Shown: positions 1 to 10,507 of the stretch, piece after piece | How positions within the stretch are numbered: position 1 is the first letter of the stretch | Layout: each line of letters opens with the position of its first letter | Notes under the pieces: generated by a model | Told to the model about the DNA's origin: nothing | The model's input: only the letters and a program-made list of their open reading frames with translations | The model's database searches: none | NCBI RefSeq assembly: GCF_002934455.1 | Contig: NZ_PTIR01000014.1 | Location: 1 to 64,000 of the forward strand | DNA: 64,000 nt | Reading direction: 5' to 3' | Origin: Trinickia symbiotica | Lineage (GTDB): Bacteria; Pseudomonadota; Gammaproteobacteria; Burkholderiales; Burkholderiaceae | Made by a program: the position numbers and the translations under genes

Positions 1-95
1 CGGCGCCTCCAGCGTTGTTCATGAACCGCCGTATGCGGAACCGCACGTACGGTGGTGTGAGAGGGCGACGGGGGCAACCCCGTCCCCTACTCGAT
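1..95 (+). mobile_element. 3' end of a group II intron (domains V and VI), truncated by window edge
   Basis: Positions 25-56 fold as a group II domain V: a 9-bp outer stem (25-33 with 48-56, one G-T pair), a 2-nt bulge (46-47), a 4-bp inner stem (34-37 with 42-45) and a 4-nt loop. Positions 61-95 fold as domain VI, a GC-rich hairpin with a GCAA loop at about 74-77. The A at 89 is a candidate branch point, 7 nt (counting itself) from a 3' end at 95 that finishes in AT, as group II introns do. The plus orientation places the 5' part and any maturase ORF to the left, outside the window. No exon gene is recognisable between 96 and obgE. The class is not assigned. Confidence 0.75.
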
Positions 96-193
96 GCCGG
101 GGCCGCTGTGCTTTGCGTCGTGCGAAACCGTACGCGGAAGCACGCGCGCCGCGGGCGTATCGTGGCGGTCATGCGCCGGGCGCGGCAAAATAG

Positions 194-1333
<1,140 letters not shown>

Positions 1334-1465
1334 TACGCCCTACGCGGTCTCGCCTGCCGGAAGCGGCCAGGGAGAAAGCGGTCAGTTGCTGCGTTGTCCT
1401 GCCCACGCCGTTTCAGCGCGGGGCGGCTGAAGCGCCAAAGGGTCAATCAAGGAGACTTTTGCACG

Positions 1466-2584
1466 ATGCGCTCTGTCATCGCGGATTCGAAACGCCTGGT
1501 CGTGAAAGTGGGGTCCAGTCTCGTGACGAACGACGGCCGCGGCCTGGATCAAGCTGCGATCGGCCGCTGGGCGCTCCAGATCGCGAAGCTGCGCCATGAG
1601 GGAAAGGAGGTCGTGCTCGTGAGCTCGGGTGCGATCGCGGAGGGAATGCAGCGACTCGGCTGGGTCAAGCGTCCGCGCGAGATCGACGAGTTGCAAGCCG
1701 CGGCCGCCGTCGGGCAGATGGGGCTCGCGCAGGTCTATGAAAGCCGCTTCGCCGAGCATGGCATCCGCACCGCGCAGATTTTGCTGACGCATGCCGATCT
1801 GGCCGACCGCGAGCGCTATCTCAACGCTCGCTCGACGCTGCTGACTCTGCTGTCGCTGGGCGTGGTGCCGATCATCAACGAAAACGACACCGTCGTCACC
1901 GACGAAATCAAGTTCGGCGACAACGACACCCTCGGCGCGCTCGTCGCGAACCTCATCGAAGGCGATGCGCTCATCATTCTCACCGATCAGCAGGGGCTTT
2001 TTACGGGTGATCCGCGCAAGCATCCGGGCGCGGAGCTCGTCCGGGAGGCCGATGCGGGTGCGCCCGAGCTCGAGGCGATGGCGGGCGGCGCGGGCACGAG
2101 CATCGGCCGCGGCGGCATGCTCACGAAGATCCTCGCGGCGAAGCGCGCGGCCGGCAGCGGCGCTAATACCGTGATTGCAAGCGGACGCGCGCCCGATGTG
2201 CTCGTGCGGCTCGCGACGGGAGAGGCAATCGGCACCCAGCTCATCGCTCGCACGGCGCGGCTCGCGGCGCGCAAGCAGTGGATGGCCGATCATCTGCAGG
2301 TGCGCGGCCATGTCGTCATCGACGACGGCGCAGTGGAGAAGCTCACCGCCGGCGGCAAGAGCTTGCTGCCGATCGGCGTTGTCGACGTCCACGGGCAGTT
2401 CGCGCGCGGCGAGGTCATCGCCTGCCTGAGCGTCGCCGGCCGCGAGGTGGCCCGCGGACTCACGAACTACAGCAGTGCCGAAGCGAAGCTGATTCATCGC
2501 AAGCCCAGCGGCGAGATTGAAGCGGTCCTCGGCTACATGCTCGAACCCGAGCTCATTCACCGCGACAATCTCGTCCTCGTCTGA
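1466..2584 (+). CDS. proB: glutamate 5-kinase
   Basis: Phosphorylates L-glutamate to gamma-glutamyl phosphate, the first step of proline synthesis. It has an amino-acid kinase domain from residue 1 to about 260 (KVGSSLVT near the start, then [34 protein letters not shown]) and a C-terminal PUA domain at about 280-365. It is 372 residues, the usual length. The frame is open further upstream, but the ATG at 1466 is chosen because AGGAGA lies 10 nt before it and the protein then begins in the family's usual way ([18 protein letters not shown]). The partner gene proA is not adjacent; it lies at the other end of the window. Confidence 0.97.
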   Translation: MRSVIADSKRLVVKVGSSLVTNDGRGLDQAAIGRWALQIAKLRHEGKEVVLVSSGAIAEGMQRLGWVKRPREIDELQAAAAVGQMGLAQVYESRFAEHGIRTAQILLTHADLADRERYLNARSTLLTLLSLGVVPIINENDTVVTDEIKFGDNDTLGALVANLIEGDALIILTDQQGLFTGDPRKHPGAELVREADAGAPELEAMAGGAGTSIGRGGMLTKILAAKRAAGSGANTVIASGRAPDVLVRLATGEAIGTQLIARTARLAARKQWMADHLQVRGHVVIDDGAVEKLTAGGKSLLPIGVVDVHGQFARGEVIACLSVAGREVARGLTNYSSAEAKLIHRKPSGEIEAVLGYMLEPELIHRDNLVLV

Positions 2585-2617
2585 CGCGCGCCGCCGCGAG
2601 CGCGGCGGCAAGCCCGC

Positions 2618-3196
2618 TCAGTGAATCGCCGACGACAGCGTGCGGCCGAGGCGAAGGTTGTTGACGATGGTCTTGGTCGGCGCGGCCGGCATCTTGTTGT
2701 CGCAGAAATAATCTTGGTAAAGCGCGGCCTGATAGGCATTCAGGTTGCCATTCTCGATCCGCGTCCAGCTCGTCGCGACGTCGCGGTCCCAGCCGTCGTG
2801 ATCGGCGTTCAGTCCGGCGTATTGCCGCCACTCGTAGGTATCGCAGCGGATGCCCTGGTAATTGACGTTGCGCGCGCCCGAGGGGCTCGTCACGACGACC
2901 GTGTACCGCACGACGCCGTCCGAGCCGACATCGACCGATTTCGCATCGACGGCGAACTTGAGCGGCGTGTTCTGCGAGACGTCGAATGGGAGCAGATTCG
3001 ATTGCTGCGGCAGCGGCGGCAGTTGATCGACCTTGTTTTCGGTCCAGTTGCCCTGGCGATCGAGCAGATAGGTGAAGACGCTGTCGTCCTTGTTCGAGCT
3101 CGGCGTGGGGTTGGCGGGCGTATGCGAGCAGCCGGCGAGGAGCGCGCCAGCGGCTGCGCATACGAGGCTTGCCGCCGCGAGAGTCGTTGCTTTCAA
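2618..3196 (-). CDS. CNP1-like family lipoprotein
   Basis: A 192-residue predicted lipoprotein of the CNP1-like family, function unknown. The signal peptide ends at lipobox LLAGC (Cys 22). The mature part has a conserved C-terminal region with YQGIRCDTYEWRQYAG, the family hallmark; the two later cysteines (C118 and one in DYFCDN) could form a disulfide. The start codon is TTG at 3196, supported by GAGGA six bases upstream; no ATG gives a complete signal peptide. It is convergent with proB and downstream of rppH on the minus strand. A perfect ATTCGG-AGAA-CCGAAT inverted repeat (3224-3239) sits between this gene and rppH beside a TATCAT -10-like element. Confidence 0.85.
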   Translation of the reverse strand: MKATTLAAASLVCAAAGALLAGCSHTPANPTPSSNKDDSVFTYLLDRQGNWTENKVDQLPPLPQQSNLLPFDVSQNTPLKFAVDAKSVDVGSDGVVRYTVVVTSPSGARNVNYQGIRCDTYEWRQYAGLNADHDGWDRDVATSWTRIENGNLNAYQAALYQDYFCDNKMPAAPTKTIVNNLRLGRTLSSAIH

Positions 3197-3281
3197 TTGA
3201 TGTCCTCGAGAAACGGGCGCGATATTCGGAGAACCGAATGATAGCGTCCGTTCGCGGCGTTCAGTGATGATCGGCCCTTCG

Positions 3282-3968
3282 TCACTCGGGCAAGATTAGA
3301 ATCGTCGACGTTTCCGAGCAGGGTGCCTCGGGCGGGCTGGCCCCTTCTTCCGCGACCGGGACGATCGTGCCCGCGGCCGATGCATGCTCCTCGCGCTCCG
3401 CCTCGGGCGGGCACGGTGCGCAGGGAGACCGACGGCCGTAACGCGAGCCGACGCCTTCACGGTGCCCGTGCCCGTTCTGTCCGTGGCGCGGCGCGGGGCG
3501 GCGCAGATACCTCGACAGCTCGGTCAGAGCCAATTGATAGACATCCCGCTTGAACTCGATCACACAATCGAGCGGCACCCAGTAATCGTTCCAGCGCCAG
3601 GCATCGAACTCCGGGTGATCGGTGGCACGCAGGCAGATGTCGCAATCGCGACCCAGCATCCGCAGCAAGAACCAAATCTGTTTCTGGCCGCGATAGTGCC
3701 CACGTACTTCGCGCTTGATGAACTTGTCCGGCACCTCGTAACGCAGCCAGTCGCGCGTGCGACCGATGATCTTGACATGCTCGGGAAGCAAGCCGGTTTC
3801 CTCGTGTAACTCCCGATACATCGCTTGCAGAGGGGTCTCTCCGTACTTGATGCCCCCTTGCGGAAACTGCCAGGAATGTTCACGTAGCCGCTTGCCCCAA
3901 AACACCTCGTTGTGCGCGTTCAAGAGGATGATGCCGACGTTCGGGCGAAAGCCTTCGCGATCCAGCAT
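3282..3968 (-). CDS. rppH: RNA pyrophosphohydrolase
   Basis: Nudix hydrolase that removes pyrophosphate from the 5' end of transcripts and so starts RNase E-dependent decay. The Nudix box occupies residues 38-60 ([20 protein letters not shown]) after the WQFPQ motif typical of RppH. The protein is 228 residues, about 50 longer than the E. coli enzyme; the excess is a polar His/Arg/Pro/Glu-rich C-terminal tail after about residue 160. The start at 3968 ([12 protein letters not shown]) is chosen from family alignment and because a promoter with a perfect TATAAT lies just upstream; the frame is open beyond it but looks non-coding. It is divergent from proS. Confidence 0.95.
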   Translation of the reverse strand: MLDREGFRPNVGIILLNAHNEVFWGKRLREHSWQFPQGGIKYGETPLQAMYRELHEETGLLPEHVKIIGRTRDWLRYEVPDKFIKREVRGHYRGQKQIWFLLRMLGRDCDICLRATDHPEFDAWRWNDYWVPLDCVIEFKRDVYQLALTELSRYLRRPAPRHGQNGHGHREGVGSRYGRRSPCAPCPPEAEREEHASAAGTIVPVAEEGASPPEAPCSETSTILILPE

Positions 3969-4001
3969 ACAACCACCTTCGAATCCTTTAAAATTGTCTT
4001 G

Positions 4002-4030
4002 ATTATAAACAGATAACGAGCCTTTGGCAC
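4002..4030 (-). promoter_or_regulatory. sigma-70 promoter for rppH
   Basis: Reading the minus strand, the -35 is GTGCCA (4025-4030, 4/6), the spacer is 17 bp and the -10 is a perfect TATAAT (4002-4007). The predicted start site is about 3995, giving a leader of roughly 27 nt to the rppH ATG. The surrounding AT-rich patch stands out in this GC-rich DNA. Confidence 0.6.
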
Positions 4031-4185
4031 CGGCATCCGGAAGGACCGGTCGGCGTCGCCGCACGGCTCGCGCGTGGCGCGACGGGCGGTTTGTCCGACG
4101 AATGGTTGCGGCACCTGAAGTACGGTGCGGCGCCTTCTTCGGGAAAACCGCCGCGAACGCCCGAGTCCGCTCGTTCCCTCTTTCG

Positions 4186-4212
4186 GCCGCCCCTTCCGGG
4201 GCGGCTGCTTTT
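4186..4212 (+). terminator. terminator-like hairpin immediately before proS
   Basis: A perfect 8-bp GC stem (GCCGCCCC at 4186-4193 with GGGGCGGC at 4198-4205) with loop TTCC is followed by TGCTTTT. It ends only 13 nt before the proS start codon and reads in the proS direction, although no plus-strand gene lies between rppH and proS. It may be a leader attenuator, or simply a structure covering the ribosome site. Only a weak Shine-Dalgarno (TGGA) is visible after it. Confidence 0.4.
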
Positions 4213-4225
4213 GGAAAATCCTTCA

Positions 4226-5992
<1,767 letters not shown>

Positions 5993-6038
5993 TCCCTCAT
6001 CCGGCGGCAAGGCGTGCGCCCGCGCGGGGCGCGCGCCG

Positions 6039-6590
6039 TTACAGATCGTCCGTCAACGCGCGGATCGCCGGCAGATTGCGCCAGTAGCCCTTCGCATCCA
6101 TGCCGCAGCCGAATACATAGCGATCGGGCACCTCGAAGCCTCGAAAGTCGGGGTAGAGCGGCTTGTCCTTGTTGAGCTGTTTCTCGCAGAGCACCGCCGA
6201 GAGGAAGCGCTTCGCTCCCATGGCGAGGATCCGATCGCGGATGGCCGCCATCGTCTCCCCTTCATCGAGAATGTCGTCGAGCACGAGCACGATGCGGTCT
6301 TTGACCGATTCGGCCGGCGCCACGCGCCACTGCATTTCCTTGCTGCCTTGCGTGCTGTTGCGGTAGCGCGTCAGATGGATGTAATCGAACTCGAGCGGGA
6401 AGTCGAGGCGCGGCAGCAGCATGCCCGTGAACACGGCCGCCCCGCCCATCACGGAGAGCAGGAGCGGGAAGGCTTCGCTCATCTCCGCGCGGATAGCTTG
6501 CGCCATACGCGAAATCGACGCCTCGACATCGGCGGCCGATACGATTTCTTCCGATTGGCGGAAGATCTGGAGGGCTTCTTCTCGATTCAT
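6039..6590 (-). CDS. hpt: hypoxanthine-guanine phosphoribosyltransferase
   Basis: Purine salvage enzyme converting hypoxanthine or guanine plus PRPP to IMP or GMP. The 183-residue protein has the type I PRTase signature VLVLDDILDEGETM around residues 98-111 and a C-terminal DRYVFGCGMD segment. Two in-frame ATGs lie close together (6590 and 6596); the family N-terminus MNREEAL favours 6590. There is no good Shine-Dalgarno. A near-perfect NrdR-type palindrome (6609-6624) overlaps the presumed promoter, so the leader would be very short. It lies downstream of ffh on the same strand, with a palindromic hairpin between them. Confidence 0.93.
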   Translation of the reverse strand: MNREEALQIFRQSEEIVSAADVEASISRMAQAIRAEMSEAFPLLLSVMGGAAVFTGMLLPRLDFPLEFDYIHLTRYRNSTQGSKEMQWRVAPAESVKDRIVLVLDDILDEGETMAAIRDRILAMGAKRFLSAVLCEKQLNKDKPLYPDFRGFEVPDRYVFGCGMDAKGYWRNLPAIRALTDDL

Positions 6591-6608
6591 GGTCATGAGC
6601 GGGCAGTG

Positions 6609-6624
6609 ACAATATATATAGTGT
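6609..6624. promoter_or_regulatory. NrdR-box-like 16-bp palindrome upstream of hpt
   Basis: ACAATATATATAGTGT matches the general NrdR box ACACWATATATWGTGT at 15 of 16 positions. It is about 20 bp before the hpt start and covers the only AT-rich sequence that could serve as a -10. No second box is visible 31 bp to either side, whereas NrdR sites usually come in pairs, so it could also be just an AT-rich -10 region. Confidence 0.45.
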
Positions 6625-6697
6625 GATAGCGCTGCGGCTGGCTCGGCGCAAGGAAAGAACGACAACTAAGCGCGGCGGCGATCGCCGTGCACCGCGC

Positions 6698-8065
6698 TTA
6701 GCGCATCCCCGGCAACATGCCTTTCATGCCGCGCATCATCTTTTGCAGATTCCCGCCTTTGAGCTTTTTCATCATCGTGCGCATCTGCTCGTATTGATTG
6801 AGCATCCGGTTGACCTCCTGCACCTGCACGCCCGCGCCCGCGGCGATGCGGCGCTTGCGCGTCGCCTTGATGAGCTCGGGCTTCGCGCGCTCGGCCGGCG
6901 TCATCGAGTTGATGATCCCTTCCATGCGACGCATCTGCTTTTCCGCCTGGCTCATGTCGGCGCCGGCCGCCGCTTGCTGAAACTGCGCGGGCAGCTTGTC
7001 CATGAGCGTCGAGAGACCGCCCATGTTCTTCATCTGCGAGAGCTGCGCGCGAAAGTCGTTGAGATCGAAGTCGCCGCCTTTCTTGACCTTGTCGGCAAGC
7101 TGTTGCGCGGCCTTTACGTCGACGTTGCGCTGCGCTTCCTCGACGAGCGCGAGGATGTCGCCCATGCCGAGGATCCGGTTTGCCATGCGGTCCGGATAGA
7201 AAATCTCGAGCCCGTCGAGTTTTTCTGCCACGCCGACGAACTTGATCGGCTTGCCCGTGACGTGCCGCACCGAGAGTGCTGCGCCGCCGCGCGAATCGCC
7301 GTCGAGCTTCGTCAGCACGACGCCCGTCAGCGGCAGCGTGTCATTGAACGCTTTCGCGGTGTTGACGGCGTCCTGGCCAAGCATCGCGTCGACGACGAAG
7401 AGTGTTTCGGCTGGCTTCAGGGCCGCGTGCAGCGCGGCGATTTCCTGCATCATCGCCTCGTCGATGCCGAGCCGCCCCGCCGTATCGACGATCAGCACGT
7501 CGTGATAGTGGCGCTTCGCCCAGTCGACCGCCGCGACGGCGATATCGACGGGTTTCTGATCCGGCTGCGACGGGAAAAAGTCGGCGCCGACCTGCTCGGT
7601 GACCGTCTTCAGCTGCGCGATGGCGGCCGGGCGATAGACGTCGCACGATACGGTCAGCACCTTCTTCTTGTACTTCTCGCGCAGCAGCTTCGCGAGCTTG
7701 CCGACCGTCGTCGTCTTGCCGGCGCCTTGCAGGCCCGCCATCAAGATGACCGCGGGCGGCGTGACGGCAAGATCGAGCTCCGCGGCGCGGCCTTCATAGT
7801 CGCCGCCGATCACGGCGGTGAGTTCGCGCTGCACGACGCCGACGAGCGCTTGCCCCGGCGACAGGCTGCCGAGCACTTCCTCGCCGACCGCCTTTTCCTT
7901 GACCTTCGCGATGAAATCGCGGACGACGGGCAGGGCGACGTCGGCTTCGAGCAGGGCGAGGCGCACTTCGCGCAGCATTTCCTGCGTATTCGCTTCGGTG
8001 AGTCGGGCTTCGCCGCGCAGCGTCTTGACGACGCGCGCCATCCGTTGGGTAAGAGTGTCGAGCAT
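6698..8065 (-). CDS. ffh: signal recognition particle protein Ffh
   Basis: SRP54 homologue; binds 4.5S RNA and signal sequences of nascent membrane proteins and delivers ribosomes to FtsY. At 455 residues it is normal length. The N domain helical bundle is about 1-90. The G domain has GLQGAGKTTTVGKLA near 105, DTAGR near 190 and TKLDGDSRGG near 248. The methionine-rich M domain (about 310-455) ends in the typical MKKLKGGNLQKMMRGMKGM run. ypjD diverges from it across an 85-bp gap. Confidence 0.98.
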   Translation of the reverse strand: MLDTLTQRMARVVKTLRGEARLTEANTQEMLREVRLALLEADVALPVVRDFIAKVKEKAVGEEVLGSLSPGQALVGVVQRELTAVIGGDYEGRAAELDLAVTPPAVILMAGLQGAGKTTTVGKLAKLLREKYKKKVLTVSCDVYRPAAIAQLKTVTEQVGADFFPSQPDQKPVDIAVAAVDWAKRHYHDVLIVDTAGRLGIDEAMMQEIAALHAALKPAETLFVVDAMLGQDAVNTAKAFNDTLPLTGVVLTKLDGDSRGGAALSVRHVTGKPIKFVGVAEKLDGLEIFYPDRMANRILGMGDILALVEEAQRNVDVKAAQQLADKVKKGGDFDLNDFRAQLSQMKNMGGLSTLMDKLPAQFQQAAAGADMSQAEKQMRRMEGIINSMTPAERAKPELIKATRKRRIAAGAGVQVQEVNRMLNQYEQMRTMMKKLKGGNLQKMMRGMKGMLPGMR

Positions 8066-8150
8066 GGGAAGCGGGCGAAAGAGAAAGAGAGCGTCGCGGG
8101 CGCGCTTGGCCAGCCAGGCGCGCGCAAATGACTAGTGTAAACTCGGGAAT

Positions 8151-9077
8151 ATGGACATTGTACTGTATGCCCTTACCGCGCTCCTTTACGGCGGCCTCGC
8201 CGCGGCGGCGTGGCGCGCCTGCTGGGTGGCCGCGACGGGGGGGCTCGACGCGCAGCGGCACGGCATGTTCTCGAGCGTGCCGCCCGTGCCGGCGGCGCCC
8301 GCGCTTGCGGCGGCTTCGGGCATGACGGCACCGGGCCGCGTATTGCTCTTCGTTGCGCTCGTCGCGCACGGCGTGCTGCTCCACATGACGATCTTCCCGC
8401 ACGACGCGATGGTGTTCGGCTTCGCGTTCGCGCTCTCGGCCATGTTCTGGCTCGGGTCGGGCATCTACTGGATCGAAAGTTTCTTTCTGCCGCTCGACGG
8501 GCTGCGCCTGCTCGTGCTGCCGCTTGCCTGCGTCGCGTCGCTGCTGCCCCTCGCGTTCGGGGGCGTGCGCGTGCTTCCTTACGCGGCCGCGCCGCTCTTC
8601 AAGCTGCATTTCATCATCGCGAACATGGCTTACGGGCTTTTCGCGATTGCCGCGCTGCACGCGGTGCTGATGCTCTTCGCCGAGCGGCGTCTCCATGCGC
8701 TGCGCGGCGCGCTCGAGCGCAGGCCTGCCGCCGGCTGGATCGCGGGCTGGCTCGATACGTTGCCGCCGCTATTGACGCTCGAGAAACTGCTGTTCAGGAT
8801 GATCGGCGCCGGGTTCGCGCTGCTGACGCTGACGCTGCTTTCCGGCGCGCTTTTCAGCGAGCAATTGAAGGCGCGCGCGCTCACGTTCGATCACAAGACC
8901 GTCTTTGCGATCCTCTCGTGGCTCATGTTCGGCGCGCTGCTCACGGCGCGCAAGATCTCGGGTTGGCGAGGCCGCGCCGCGCTGCGCTGGGTGCTCGCGT
9001 CGTTCGTCGCGTTGCTGCTCGCGTACGTCGGCAGCCGCTTCGTCTTCGAGGTGCTGTTGCACCGCCCCGTCGTCTAA
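8151..9077 (+). CDS. inner-membrane cytochrome c assembly (CcsA/YpjD-like) protein
   Basis: A 308-residue polytopic protein with about eight hydrophobic helices and the CcsA/CcmC-type cytochrome c assembly domain over roughly the last 230 residues; the long hydrophobic segments around 65-105, 120-165 and 200-300 are evident. In proteobacteria this gene (ypjD/corE-like) sits next to ffh, diverging from it as here. True heme-lyase activity is uncertain: the WGxWxWD heme motif of CcsA is not present. It is followed by a PP0621-type gene after 29 bp. Confidence 0.85.
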   Translation: MDIVLYALTALLYGGLAAAAWRACWVAATGGLDAQRHGMFSSVPPVPAAPALAAASGMTAPGRVLLFVALVAHGVLLHMTIFPHDAMVFGFAFALSAMFWLGSGIYWIESFFLPLDGLRLLVLPLACVASLLPLAFGGVRVLPYAAAPLFKLHFIIANMAYGLFAIAALHAVLMLFAERRLHALRGALERRPAAGWIAGWLDTLPPLLTLEKLLFRMIGAGFALLTLTLLSGALFSEQLKARALTFDHKTVFAILSWLMFGALLTARKISGWRGRAALRWVLASFVALLLAYVGSRFVFEVLLHRPVV

Positions 9078-9106
9078 TCTCACGGCAACGCGCTCGCGTT
9101 TCCCCT

Positions 9107-9415
9107 ATGCGACAACTTCTCCTTCTCATCCTGCTCGTCTTCGTCGGACGTTGGCTCATGAAGACGATTCGCGCGGCCGAAGCCGCCCGGGCGTCGGGCG
9201 CGAACGGCGCTGGGTCCGCGGGCGGGCCGCGGACTGATCGACGAGGCCCGTTCGGCGCGCGGCCGGCGCAGACCGCCCCCTCTCTCGCGGAGCCGGTCGT
9301 ACGCTGCGCGGCCTGCGGCGTGCATGCGCCGAAGAGCGAGTCGCTCTTCGCCGAGGGGCTGTATTTCTGCTGCGCGGACCACGCCCGCCGTCATGCGGCG
9401 CGCGCGGCGCGGTGA
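9107..9415 (+). CDS. PP0621 family protein (membrane-anchored zinc-ribbon-like)
   Basis: A 102-residue small protein. The N-terminus (RQLLLLILLVFVGRWLMKTIR) is one hydrophobic anchor, then a polar low-complexity linker, then a compact cysteine module: VVRCAACGVHAPKSE and LYFCCADHARRHA. Cys and His spacing suggests one metal site. It belongs to the PP0621 family of unknown function. Its stop codon overlaps the ATG of ampD by one base (TGATG), so the two are translationally coupled, probably with ypjD in one operon. Confidence 0.75.
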   Translation: MRQLLLLILLVFVGRWLMKTIRAAEAARASGANGAGSAGGPRTDRRGPFGARPAQTAPSLAEPVVRCAACGVHAPKSESLFAEGLYFCCADHARRHAARAAR

Positions 9416-10029
9416 TGAACGAAAGTCCCCATCGCCCACCGGTGCCGGCGCGAGAGTGGGTGGTCGGCGACGACGGCTGGGTGCACGGTGCGCGCGCGCT
9501 GCCATCGCCGAACTTCGAAGCGCGCCCCGAGGGCACCGTGCCGACGCTCGTCGTCGTTCACAACATCAGTCTGCCGCCCGGCGAGTTCGGCGGCGAAGCG
9601 ATCGGCGAGCTGTTTCAGAATCGCCTCGATTGCTCGGCGCACCCTTACTATCACGCCCATCTGCGCGATCTGCGCGTGTCGTCCCATTTCCTGATCCGCC
9701 GAGACGGGGCGCTCGAGCAATTCGTTTCGTGCGACGCGCGGGCTTGGCACGCGGGCGCCTCGAGCTTTCTCGGCCGGGAACGTTGCAACGACTTCTCCAT
9801 CGGCATCGAACTCGAAGGTACCGACCACGTCCCGTTCGAGTCCGAGCAGTATGGAGCGCTCGCAGCGCTCGTGAGGATACTCGTCGCCCGCTATCCGATC
9901 GAAGCGCTCGCCGGACACTCGGACGTCGCGCCTGGCCGCAAGACGGACCCCGGTCCGTATTTCGATTGGCCCCGGCTCGCGCGCGACGCCGGACTCGCCG
10001 ATCGGTATTTCCCCTATCGACATCGTTGA
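9415..10029 (+). CDS. ampD: 1,6-anhydro-N-acetylmuramoyl-L-alanine amidase AmpD
   Basis: Cytoplasmic zinc amidase of wall recycling; it cleaves the stem peptide from 1,6-anhydro-MurNAc, and its loss often derepresses AmpC beta-lactamases. The 204-residue protein has an Amidase_2 domain with the zinc ligands visible: His in VVVHNISLP, His in AGHSDVAPGRKTDPG, and the Asp of KTDPG. The catalytic Glu region (FSIGIELEGTD) is intact. A GTG three bases upstream is in frame, but the ATG forming TGATG with the preceding gene is preferred. No signal peptide, as expected for AmpD rather than periplasmic AmiD. Confidence 0.93.
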   Translation: MNESPHRPPVPAREWVVGDDGWVHGARALPSPNFEARPEGTVPTLVVVHNISLPPGEFGGEAIGELFQNRLDCSAHPYYHAHLRDLRVSSHFLIRRDGALEQFVSCDARAWHAGASSFLGRERCNDFSIGIELEGTDHVPFESEQYGALAALVRILVARYPIEALAGHSDVAPGRKTDPGPYFDWPRLARDAGLADRYFPYRHR

Positions 10030-10148
10030 GCAGACGTACCCGCGGTTTGCCCCGTGCCCGGAAAGCCGCGCCGCCTCTTGCGTTCGGGCCAAGTCCTTGT
10101 CCGGTCTCGACAGACGAAAAGTCAAGGGTTCGACCGCAAATAAACCTT

Positions 10149-10177
10149 TTGGCTAGGCCAATTGGGTCTACTATACT
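10149..10177 (+). promoter_or_regulatory. sigma-70 promoter for nrdA
   Basis: The -35 TTGGCT (10149-10154, 4/6) and -10 TATACT (10172-10177, 5/6) are separated by exactly 17 bp. The -10 lies inside the upstream NrdR-like box, and the second box lies just past the predicted start site near 10184, an arrangement suited to repression. Confidence 0.6.
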
Positions 10178-10183
10178 TGGTAT
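10168..10183. promoter_or_regulatory. NrdR-like box 1 (nrdA promoter)
   Basis: This 16-mer matches the NrdR consensus ACACWATATATWGTGT at 10 positions. On its own it is weak, but it begins exactly 31 bp before box 2, about three helical turns, the spacing known for tandem NrdR boxes, and it covers the -10. Confidence 0.5.
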
Positions 10184-10198
10184 CAGCGTTACACAAAC

Positions 10199-10214
10199 TC
10201 ACTAGATGTTGTGT
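10199..10214. promoter_or_regulatory. NrdR-like box 2 (nrdA promoter)
   Basis: TCACTAGATGTTGTGT matches the NrdR consensus at 13 of 16 positions, with the right half TTGTGT perfect. NrdR represses ribonucleotide reductase genes according to dATP/ATP levels. An ACACAA at 10191-10196 also forms a wider inverted repeat with TTGTGT. Confidence 0.6.
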
Positions 10215-10281
10215 CGAGACGCCGGCAGCGCTCCGAATCGGGCGGGGCGCCGCGGTATTCGAAGGCGTCATCAAAGATGCG

Positions 10282-10318
10282 GGCCGAAGGCGTGGGCAAC
10301 AGGTCCGACGCCTTGGCC
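10282..10318 (+). promoter_or_regulatory. leader hairpin of nrdA
   Basis: GGCCGAAGGCGT (10282-10293) pairs with ACGCCTTGGCC (10308-10318): 11 bp with one bulged G, and a 14-nt loop. The pairing strand AAGGCGT is duplicated upstream at 10262-10268, so two mutually exclusive hairpins are possible. No U tract follows. Confidence 0.4.
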
Positions 10319-10507
10319 TTCGGGGAAAAAGGACGCAGGAAACCTGCAAGAAGAAATGACGAAGGCCATCGTCCATCACGCATTGCCAGGTCTGGCAGCC
10401 AAATTGCGTCTCTTCTTTCTCCGCACCTCATCGTTCGCGCTCGGGGTGGCGCGGCGGTTGTTCCAATCCGCGGGTTGTCCGCAAATCAGAGATCAGGAGC
10501 TTTGCAT

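Larger units (their letters stand above)
10030..10507 (+). other. 478-bp regulatory region between ampD and nrdA
   Basis: No convincing gene. It holds a sigma-70 promoter (10149-10177), two NrdR-like boxes (10168-10183 and 10199-10214), a transcribed leader of about 320 nt with a strong hairpin (10282-10318), and the nrdA ribosome site CAGGAGC at 10495-10501. An in-frame extension upstream of nrdA runs through the leader and is judged non-coding. Confidence 0.7.

Noticed and set aside
2585-2617. GC-rich hairpin between proB and the CNP1-like gene as a bidirectional terminator
   Set aside because: The stem is good but there is no T tract on either strand, so I did not list it as a terminator.
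10211-10507. In-frame upstream extension of nrdA
   Set aside because: It overlaps the NrdR-like box and leader hairpin, has no ribosome site, and the downstream ATG has CAGGAG.
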